In this document: in pieces, positions 55,411 to 64,000 of the stretch
How the letters are laid out: the number at the start of each line of letters is the position of its first letter
Numbering within the stretch: position 1 is the stretch's first letter
Origin: Luidia sarsii
Taxonomy: Eukaryota > Echinodermata > Asteroidea > Paxillosida > Luidiidae
Reading direction: 5' to 3'
Assembly (NCBI GenBank): GCA_949987565.1
Contig: OX465102.1
Span: 8,048,512-8,112,511, forward strand
Length of the DNA: 64,000 nt
Program-made: the position numbers and the translations under genes
The notes under the pieces: model-generated
Told to the model about the DNA's origin: nothing
The model's input: the letters and a program-made list of their open reading frames with translations, nothing else
Databases searched by the model: none

Positions 55411-58400
55411 TCTTGGAGCTACGAAAATTCATATCTCGTAAAGTTGTTTGCCGTAGCCTTCCTCTTGACTTGTGCCGGTTTCCTGATCGGCGGGTTACCC
55501 CCGGTCAGACTGCTGTCGTTAGACGGACCCTGCTGATCTAGCTGTGGGTGAGAAGATCATCATCGGACGGAACGGCTAACAAGTCGAGAAGGTCATGTTG
55601 TTCACTCATGTTGGAGTTGTAGATAAGAACGATACAGTTGTAGATAAGAGCGATACACTCCGGTCACGAAAAATGCACTGAGGAGCTCGGGGCTCGTGTG
55701 GGGTTTTATAGGGGATTCATTTGTTTTAACAATGGACTCTCTCAACCGTGACGATACATTCCGGTGAATGGTGCAATCTCACGTAAGGCCGAAGTGTTAT
55801 GTGATAACGAGGTATAATTGTCAGTGCCGCCAAGTTCCCCAAACCTACTCATTGAACGATCTGACCGAATGTCAGCCACTGGAGGAGGGGTCTTTGGGGC
55901 AAGCCTAACAACAATGCGTCTTGGATCATCAGGTCTCATTGGTTGACGTTTTTTCAATGGCTGCTTATCCCTCACAGCGCATATTCAAAATGGAGGACAT
56001 CAATCCAGGAATGTAGGAATATGTTTTCCCCACACGCTCCTTGACTGCCACAAAATCTTTTGATCTCTTGGACCACTTGGCAACATACCTGTAAAGAGAT
56101 CAATACATTAAATTTTACAAAACTCTCCTTAGAGATGCATTTCTTTGTATTCAGTTCAATCTTGCTAAATGTTGGCAACGAAGAACAGTGTGCTACATTA
56201 GTGTCTACTCCTGTTTACTTGTGGCTTTACATAATTGATGAATGTATTGTATGTATTCTGTTAGAGGCACCAAGAAGACATTTTGTTATTCCTACATGTA
56301 TATATGGAAAACTTTCTTAAATGAATATATTTATGATAGTAATTATCCTGCAACAATTACGCTGTCTTAAGAGCACATACTTATCAGAATTCAACAAGTC
56401 TAAATAAGTCTTCCAAGGTTTTTTATTAGAAATATGCAGCATCTTTTCAATATTCAATGTTTTAAATTATAGCTATGATCAAACTCAATAAGGGTTGCAC
56501 TGAAGTAAATGTACATGGCCGATGAAAGAATGTACACCTGATAGTTGGAAATATATTTTACACTGATTATAATAGAGGGAAAATCCTAAAATACCAACAT
56601 TTAAATTGACTACCCTGAGTATATACAAAATGGATAGGCCAACATAAATAAACTTACATATCATTGCCATCTGCATCTTTCCTCGTAGGTCGGTCTTTGT
56701 GCTGTTGATAATCAATCATGGCCAATAAATTTCTTGCTCTTTATGCAGTGTATCTGGACAGGAAGCAATTACAGGTTATAATTATTGTAACTGAAAATAA
56801 CAAGTTAAATTATTTGTTGTGACTGCTCAGAAATTGCCATTAGTACTCTTCATAAGCAATTTCTGTTAAAAAAAAGACCCAAAAAAAGAAGAAAACAGTT
56901 TGGCATCTTGATGTGAAAACAGCCACAAACATAAGTTCAATTTCATAACTGAAGGCAACCCATCTTAAAGTTGAACAATTATTAACTTGAAAGTTTCTGG
57001 TTAAAGATGCATGTTAATAATAATATGCTAGCTGTTATTCTTGTCATTATACATTTTACAAACAAAAATATGTAACTTATTTGCCTACCCAAATGAGAAT
57101 CTCTTGGAAGCATACATCAGGATGTGATTATGCAGGGATTCTTGTTCACCAGTGTGTCTGCAGGCCCGAGAAAAATAATCACATGAATTGTTATATACAT
57201 GTTTTTATAATGTACACAAATGTACATGTTGCTGTTGCAGAAATAAAACCTGACATCCCAAAAATTGATACTCAAATGTATTAGAGCTGCATACGGACAG
57301 ACAAAAACATAACATTATGTTGATTTGCAACAGAATTTCAAAAGAAGAAAACAAAAACAACATAAAAACAAATGTCCTTGGCCGTACCTGAAATTCGAAA
57401 AGTATGGGATGGTGCTCAGGAAGCGCTTGTCCATCACAATGGACTTGAGGGTGTCGTGGGGACCCTCCTGGGAGGTCAGATAATCAACACGGGGCTTCTC
57501 AATTGGTCCATGCTCGCACTTCCCTAATCCTGCTGATCCCCCAAGCATCCATTCATGTTTATTAGTTACATGGTGTAACAACCCCCTCCATTTTTCCTGT
57601 AAAGAAACGAATAAAAATTGTCGTTTTTGAAGAACAATTTCAAAATTGTTATTCTATTTTTATTTAAACCTGTCAAAGAATAAATTGTTTTTCCTACCTT
57701 GAACAAACTCACAGATCATGTCCTGCTACAAAACCAGAAATGGTTTGTAATATCTTGCTGCCAGTTGGCTAGCGGTCTGTTAGCAGCTTTCATGCTCATC
57801 TGCAATTATAAATAAAAAAACACTATAAAGTATATACATGTAATTGAAACAGTATTTTTACAAAATCACACAATTAATTTCATCTGAATATTTTAACCTT
57901 TCCTGGAGATGGGCAATACGACTAAATTTATTTAACTGAAAACAACGTCATTCTTTCTGTCTCACCTTTGCAAGTTTCTTGCCAAGGTTCTTTGCACCAT
58001 GCCACACATCAAACGAGTGCTTGATGTGCTTGTAGTTTTCTCCTGTTGACAAAAACACATCTGTATCAAAACACTTGATAATTTAACATTAGTTATCTTG
58101 TTAACAGCATGGGTGAACACAGAAAATGTGTTTCTTTGCAAATGGAAGCCAAGTGGTGTACATTAGACACTGATGCCTTACGATTTTCTGAGTCCCATAA
58201 GAATAAGATAATTTAACATGTAACTTCAAGAGAAGTAGACCCACAAGAAGATCCATAATGAATGCACATCATGCAGTGGCAACAGTGCCAGTCCTCCTAA
58301 AAAAACATGCCTAGCAATTGAATGGTTCAATAGGAGATAACATTACGTCATTACAAGTATTACACTACATGTACTTACGCATCCTGGCAGCGATTGTTGT

Positions 58401-61005
58401 GTGGGCATCCGTCACTAATTCTGTCACTTCCACATCGGCATTGTCAAAAAACTCCAGCCCTTTCTGTACAGCCTTTGGCTCCATCCTTACACTGTTCAGC
58501 TGCGTTTCCCGCTTGTCCATGAATTCTACATGGATGATGTCTTTGTGCAGGTTGTCCATGAAGGTGTATGTCAAATATTGGGCGCAGTGCCCTGGACTGT
58601 CGTTTCGACCATCACCTATGATTGCCAATGTTAAAGCGAGTCATTTTTAAAAGGCAAACAGTTTCTGCAGCAAATCCCACATGTACATGTACACTACCTT
58701 GGTGCAATTTGTTTACTTGTATAGAAATGGGATATGGAGTGGTATACAAAATTGTTCAGAGTATAGCTGGATGACTTTGGTAACCTACAAACATTTACAA
58801 CTCTTGGGGACTCAGCACAAACTCTTTAAACCAAGGGTAGTACTGGACAATACTAAACAATGGCAAGCAACAATAACATTTGCAACATCATTTCATCATG
58901 CCTTCCACGCACAAAATCAGCAAAACAATTGTTTGCCTTTGACTGAATTATGAAAAAGTGTAATAGCAACAGCAGTACTCACCAAGGACAACAACTTTGT
59001 TTCCTCTGCATCTTTCCCGAGCTTCACTGAACATCACTGCTGCTGTCTTCTCAATGACTGGAAATATGAATTTGAACATAAGGGACACCTTGGTGAAGTT
59101 ATTCCCAGACAGCAGCAGTGCAGATCCAAGTTTAAGATCACCAAGGTGACACCTCTCAGGTGTCTCCTGGCAGCAAAAGTAGGACTTGTGACCCTGGTTA
59201 CATGTCTGAAACAAAGCAAACGAGAAATAACAGTATAGTTTAGTAGAGCTTTAACCAGGCAAATATCGCTTTCTTGTTTAAATTGCACACCGCCCCACAA
59301 AAACCCCCAAAACACAAAAAAATGTATATTCCAATTTCAATGTTGTTCACTGTAGGCCTAAATGTGGTGTTTTACAAGGTTGAGAGACTTCATATCATCT
59401 GTAATGCAAATGGTAAACGACTGAATGCTATCCAAAGAAGAAACAAGGAATATTCTGTCCTTTAAAAATTTTTTACCAATGTTAACCAAACCAGTATTCT
59501 TTAACCAAAACAATGACATTGCTTTTCCACTACCTAAACATGTGAAAAACCATAACCAACCCATGTCAGGTGAGCTGAGGTTCCGGAGTGTTGAACAGAC
59601 ACCTCAACTGGTTGGTGACAAGACTGGCAGGAGGATCTTGCCTCGACTGCCAAGTCTTTCAACCTTGTCTCTGTTATAATGAACAGCTTTGTCTGCTCTG
59701 CGCCCTCAGATGTATGTAAGACCCGGTGCAGTCCACTCCTTGTGAAGGACTTTTCTGTGCCAGTCCCTTCATCAATGGCCTCTTCATCCCTTCCATGCAC
59801 CTCTTCACCGATTGCCATGTAGTCCAAACCGTCTGGATTTATTCTAAAAAAACACACACTAAAGGTTCAAGAAAGTTAAGAAATACAGCTTCTAATAAAT
59901 TAACTACTGACTTGTTATCATCATTTACATGTACATGTAGCTTGCTTCTTATGTCATGATGATCATCAGATGCATGCATGTGGACAATTTAAACTATGAT
60001 CTTGGCCAACAGAAATATTATTTCAGACACCAATGGAAGAAGTGAAAAGAAAACCAAACATTATACACAAAGATAGGAAGGAAATCTTCAAAGATTGGAA
60101 CTAAGGAAATGTCTTTAAGCCAATTACATAGCTGCCAACCTATCTTAAAGGAAATTAGGAATACTTCTGCTGAAAAAAAGGAATCACGGAGCAAACTACA
60201 TAGGAAATTCGAATACAGGTGTGCATGTATTTCTTAACCAAAAATCCGAATGTTGTCAAGAGCTTGTAAAAAATGATACATTTTTACCAAAAACAGGAAT
60301 GATTCCTCCAAATTAGGAATGGTTGGCGGCTATGAAACTAGAAGTGTCAAAAAAAATTATCTTTATGTTATAGGTTCATGTATGTTTGAGTATAAATGTT
60401 TACCATGTATGATAATTGATAACAATAAAAATACAAAATGAGCTTCAAGGATGAAACAACACAAATGTAGTTCAATCGCTACCATAATAACAAACAAGAT
60501 GCACTGTGGCAAACCACATCACAAAGAACGACCATCTGCGTTTAATAAAAAAAGGTGTTTCAGTTCGAGTGCCTTACCTGCTCTTCAGTGAGACGACAGG
60601 CTCCCATGTCTCATCCAGGTCTCCTTCATCACAAATGGTATCCTCCAAGCAGACAAAATCCCCATCGTGTCGGTAGTCAACACTTATGCTGCAAAAAATA
60701 AAATTGAAACATTTTGAAGATTTGGAGTTTCACATATAAATGCCAGGAAGTGTCAGCTGTCATAAACTAAGGATTAACCTTTCCAGACTTCAGGGAAGTC
60801 GGCAATATCTTGATACATTGTCTCATGACATAAGTACTGACCCTGGTACATGTACATAGTGTATGGTATCAGAGATTAAGCTATTTCCTGTGAACATGAA
60901 CAATAGTACATCAAATTTGCAATGTTCTTACACTTATGCGATGTAAATAATTGTTTTGGTTTTTTTTTATTTATAACGGCAGGGCACAATGTACTGTTTA
61001 TTTAG

Positions 61006-61092
61006 ACTGTTGCAAACTGCTTACTGACTAAAATTACCAAAATGCAAATCTTAAAAATTAGTGGGCCTGACATTTCGATCCAAGCAGGACCG
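61006..61092 (-). repeat. Short Penelope-end block, minus orientation
   Basis: Near-copy of the 85-bp block at 43977-44062, ending in a mutated hammerhead-like core (CATTTCGATCCAAGCAGGAC on the plus strand). It abuts, head to head, the fragment at 61092-61385, in an intron of the transposase-like gene. Confidence 0.75.
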
Positions 61093-61385
61093 TGAGAAAA
61101 TGTGGATGAAGCGTCGTCTCAACATGCAGGAGGGTAATGACTAACACCATGTAGCTTTCTGATAATCCTTCTCTTTGATCTCCCCCCACCCCGCTTCTCA
61201 CTAATCCCTACCCTACTCCTTGCCCTTCCCTTTGATCTCTCCCTACCAGCTTTACTCTTTGTCCTTTGTTATTCATCCGTGTCCTATTCACTCTCTTCCC
61301 CCTTCCTTCGTGTACATGTATCTGTTTTGTCCTTGTCACTCTGCCTTTGAGAAAGGTCCTGCTAGGATCAAAACGTCAGGCCCAT
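61092..61385 (+). repeat. Penelope-like 3'-end fragment, plus orientation
   Basis: Starts at GTGAGAAAATGTGGATGAAG, the last codons of the Penelope endonuclease frame. It continues through the pyrimidine-rich 3' UTR and ends in the hammerhead-like motif (GGTCCTGCTAGGATCAAAAC, then GTCAGG). With 61006-61092 it forms an inverted pair, as seen for Penelope terminal repeats. Confidence 0.8.
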
Positions 61386-62214
61386 GAAATTGAAATAGAT
61401 TAAATCCAGCAATTAATACGTAATTATACACTTACTCAAACTCATCTGCACTGTCGCCGACATCAGAGATGTAGCTGTAGAGAAAGCAAGTTGCAGCTGT
61501 TATAAAAAAAATAGTAAACATTTGCACATACATTGCATATACACTGTACAGTATATTAGGACAGTATATGCTTTGAAAATTAAGTTTGACAAATTTCAGG
61601 GATTTGTTTTTCTTCAAGAAAATGATACAGGGGATATACGGAAATTAACATACAGGTATAGGACATTTCTGCAAAAGCCAGTTTACTTTCGTACAAAGCT
61701 GTGAATCTCATATGAAAATCATTAGAAAACATGGGAGTAATTTCATGTGCAAGAGGTAAAAGTGTACTGTAATAATATGTCTACCTTCTGGTAGTGGGAG
61801 ATGAAGTTGGTACTGGAAGTGGTTCTACACCTGATATGTCTGATCTGTATGCAAACATACGACAATGAAAAGCATTTTTAAAATGCACATATCACAATAC
61901 AAACTACACACACCTTCATGCAATGAAGTTTTAAATGTCAACTGACAAAAAAATACCTGGAAACAATTGCGTGAACAATGATTTCTAAATTCCTAATTTC
62001 ATAATGTTGTCATATGGAGCATAGCAAAAAGAAGAAAGCACATTTGATTTCCCTTTTATTAATTTGACATCTGTATACACTATGCTTAATATTTTTGAAA
62101 TAAATTAACATACTTTGAAGAAGAAAAATACAAAATATGAAATTAAAATGTAATGTACCTATCTGGGGAATGGTGCGATGTCCCCTCCACATCGTGCCCA
62201 TGTCCATATGATGG

Positions 62215-62509
62215 CTAGTAAATAAAGCAAAATTATTATAAACAAAGCTGTTCATAAGAGTTATTGACAGCTGGTTGGGTCAACTTCAAGCACCAATGGC
62301 AATTACATAAAAGAAAACTTAGAGGGCATGATCTTTCTGAATGGCGAAATTAAATTACGAAGACAGTATAACAGAAACGGACAGAGTGGGAGAAGAAAGC
62401 AGCTGATGACAGAGGACAAAAATAATGAGGGCAAGTGGGAAAGCTGGTGCACAGACTAGGGGAACAAATGGAAGGCCATGGAGTGTGGATTTAATAAGTG
62501 TTTAAGGTG
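62215..62509. other. Spacer between the transposase-like gene and the Penelope element
   Basis: No feature recognised. The missing first exon of the transposase-like gene could lie here or beyond the Penelope element. Confidence 0.4.
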
Positions 62510-64000
62510 AATAAAGTTTTAAAATTTAGTGGGCCTAACGTTTCGATCCTAGCAGGACCTTTCTCAAAGGCAGAGTGACAAGGACAACACAGATACATGT
62601 ACAAGAAGGAAGGGGGAAGAGAGTGAATAGGACACGGATGAGAAACAAAGGACAAAGAGTAAAGCTGGTAGGGTGAGATCAAAGGGAAGGGCAAGGTGTA
62701 GGGTAGGGATTAGTGAGAAGAGGGGGAAAGATCAAAGAGAGAAGTGTGAAGGAGTGAACACAAAAGAAGGATTATCCGAAAGCTGCATGGTGTTAGTCAT
62801 TACCCTCCTGGATGTTGAGACCATGTGGTTGAATAGTCCGAAGACGCTTCATCCACATTTTCTCACGGCTTAGACGGACACCATTACTACGGTGACCAAG
62901 GGATTTTATGCCCAGTACACTCATATCTGATATCGAATGATCAGGGAGATTGAAGTGATACCCAACAGGGGTGTCCATTTTACCGGTTTTGATAGTAGAC
63001 CTATGGCCATGGATCCGTTTTTGAGGGTGTTTTTGGTGTCGCCAACATACTTAATATTACAAACTCTACAAGAGATGAGGTATATGATGTTTGAGGTAGT
63101 GCACGTGATAGAGCCATAGGTCGTGTGGGTAGTTCCAGAAGAATGTCCATTGAAAGAGTCTATTTCCTTGACATGTGTCTTGCAAACAATGCATTTCGAG
63201 GTACACTTAAATGTACCAAATTTGGTTGTAGGTGAAGAGTCCAAAGGGGGATCCTCTGCTCGGACAATTAAGTCACGCAGGTTACGGGGGCGCCTGAAAG
63301 CCAAAACAGGCGAATTAGGAATGGCTTCAGCCAGACGATCTGAAGTGTGGAGAATATGGTGGTTTTCCTTAGTTATCTTCCTGAGAGGAGGAAGAGAAGG
63401 GTGGCAGGAAGTAACTAAGGGAACCTTGGGCTTGTCCTTGGGACCTGGTGGCTTTTGTTTTAGTGCCGAACTTCTAGGAATGGAAAAGACTTGAGCAATG
63501 GAGTTCTTCACTTGGCGAGAACTATAGCCTCTAGCAACCAAGTTACTGGCCAATACACGTGTATGGCGGCGAAAGTCAGACTCATTGGAACATATACGCC
63601 TCAATCTGAGGGCCTGGCTGTAAGCTATACCAGTCTAACAGTGTCTAGGGTGACAACTGGAGGAATGGAGATATTGATGAGTGTCGGTGGGCTTAGAATA
63701 CAAGTCAGTAGTGAGTGTATTGAGGTCTTTCCGGACGGTGACGTCCAGAAAGTGGGTCTGTTGAAGAGACTGCTCCCATGTGAATTTGAAAGTCCTATGG
63801 AAGGAATTGATGTGGTCAAAGAAAGCATTCAAGCTGCTACCGTCCCTAGTCCAAATGAAGAACACGTCATCTATGTATCTCCACCAAATCCAGGGACGGC
63901 ATGGAGCCTCACTGAGCATGCGTTCCTCAAGGTCACCCATGAAGAGGCATGCAAAGGAAGGAGCCATGCGCGTGCCCGTGGCAGTGCCATGCACTTGAAG
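62510..64000 (-). mobile_element. Penelope-like element (continues past window end)
   Basis: On the minus strand the element enters the window inside reverse transcriptase and passes through a GIY-YIG endonuclease and a 3' UTR of about 220 bp. It ends in a hammerhead-like motif at 62531-62580 (stem GGTCCT/AGGATC, then GAAACGTT). Confidence 0.88.
62793..63994 (-). pseudogene. Penelope reverse transcriptase and GIY-YIG endonuclease
   Basis: Reverse transcriptase: GTRMAPSFACLFMGDLE, WRYIDDVFFIW (catalytic YIDD) and THFLDVTVRKD. A TAG at about 63632-63634 follows SSCHPRHC. The frame then continues RICSNESDFRRHTRVLASNL, a linker with conserved Cys (CTSKCIVCKTH), and the endonuclease motifs IIYLISCRVC and IKYVGDTKN. 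A one-base break in a run of A near 63022 shifts the frame; the expected HGHRST and GYHFNLPDHSISDM follow in the new frame, ending LNIQEGND at about 62793. Endonuclease and RT are the expected PLE order. It is inactive as read, though only by one stop and one indel in the visible part. Confidence 0.85.

Larger units (their letters stand above)
50100..55819 (-). mobile_element. Structurally complete DIRS element with inverted termini and internal complementary region
   Basis: Inverted terminal repeats lie at about 50187-50302 and 55668-55781 (over 110 bp, near identical; both contain CCCCTATAAAACCCCACACG or its complement). The outer left end (50100-50187) is complementary to 50388-50474, and the outer right end (55779-55819) is complementary to 50472-50515. 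The two complements meet at a shared AATT, exactly the internal complementary region expected of DIRS1-type elements that replicate through circular DNA. Coding runs leftward on the minus strand: gag, reverse transcriptase, RNase H, tyrosine recombinase. No target duplication is expected for this order. A solo LTR is nested at 52696-53731. Confidence 0.9.
55820..62214 (-). pseudogene. 13-exon transposase-like gene (GDGRNDSPGH family), cut by the DIRS element
   Basis: Exons on the minus strand, in order: 62159-62214, 61785-61844, 61436-61474, 60578-60688, 59561-59843, 58983-59205, 58379-58615, 57966-58042, 57698-57799, 57388-57596, 57089-57157, 56658-56753 and 55820-56088. All have GT-AG sites and every phase matches. 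An acidic N-terminus leads to a Cys/His zinc-binding region (CQSCHQPVE, then TCNQGHKSYFCCQ), then GDGRNDSPGHCAQYLTYTFM, VTDAHTTIAA, HSFDVWHGAKNLGKKLAK and HHVTNKHEWM. These look like the RNase-H-fold core of Kolobok-type or related transposases; naming is tentative. TGA at 57716-57718 (exon 9), TAA at 56741-56743 (exon 12) and a one-base break in exon 13 interrupt it. The first exon is probably upstream of 62214 but not found. Confidence 0.75.

Noticed and set aside
63123..63494. 123-codon plus frame opposite the Penelope endonuclease
   Set aside because: Antisense shadow; the minus frame carries the conserved RT and GIY-YIG motifs.

Overview
This is a eukaryotic, animal-type window. Coding sequence is split by GT-AG introns whose phases agree from exon to exon. 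There are PWWP, PHD and P2X7-type domains, almost no operon-like packing, and a very high load of transposable elements. The element mix (two DIRS-type elements, an Ngaro-like element, a Helentron-type Helitron, Penelope-like elements, an L2/CR1-type LINE, P-element/THAP9-like and other transposase-like genes), together with abundant TACATG microsatellites, suggests a marine invertebrate such as an echinoderm, hemichordate, lancelet or mollusc. The species cannot be fixed from sequence alone.

Layout. 1-5021 (minus): the 5' end and very long last visible exon of a PWWP-domain gene. Its large exon carries 14 near-identical copies of a 27-residue acidic repeat, followed by Cys/His zinc-binding motifs, and stays open to the window edge. 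5195-9370: about 43 copies of a ~97-bp satellite, probably inside the first intron of that gene if a CpG-rich 5' exon near 9400-9590 belongs to it. 9.5-15.3 kb: MITE-like and palindromic repeats, including an array of 42-bp units in which two units are inverted. 15.97-17.13 kb (plus): decayed P-element/THAP9-like transposase C-terminus. 17.87-20.47 kb (minus): three-exon PHD-finger gene with three frame breaks. 21.1-25.05 kb (plus): degraded Ngaro-like tyrosine-recombinase retroelement. 26.0-27.8 kb (minus): Ty3-type integrase remnant joined to an OTU protease-like domain. 28.8-31.4 kb (plus): L2/CR1-type LINE, 5'-truncated, with an intact reverse transcriptase frame. 33.7-35.2 and 42.6-45.8 kb (plus): two parts of a Helentron (PHD-like N-terminus and 18-residue repeats; then helicase and EEP endonuclease). 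Between them lie a DIRS-type element (35.4-39.65 kb), a Penelope fragment, a 675-bp foldback element and a TCTCGCGAGA promoter. 47.18-49.59 kb (plus): P2X7-intracellular-domain-like gene. 50.10-55.82 kb (minus): a structurally complete DIRS element with inverted termini and an internal complementary region, itself interrupted by a 1.04-kb solo LTR with a 4-bp target duplication. 55.82-62.21 kb (minus): 13 phase-consistent exons of a transposase-like gene whose last exon is cut off by the DIRS element. 62.5-64 kb (minus): Penelope-like element with reverse transcriptase and GIY-YIG endonuclease.

Two themes recur. First, seven copies of one short structured motif that looks like the hammerhead-ribozyme end of Penelope elements are scattered through the window. 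Second, most otherwise well-formed coding regions have single-base frame breaks or isolated stops, which could be genuine decay or uncorrected assembly indels. All family names come from motif recognition by eye; no search was run.
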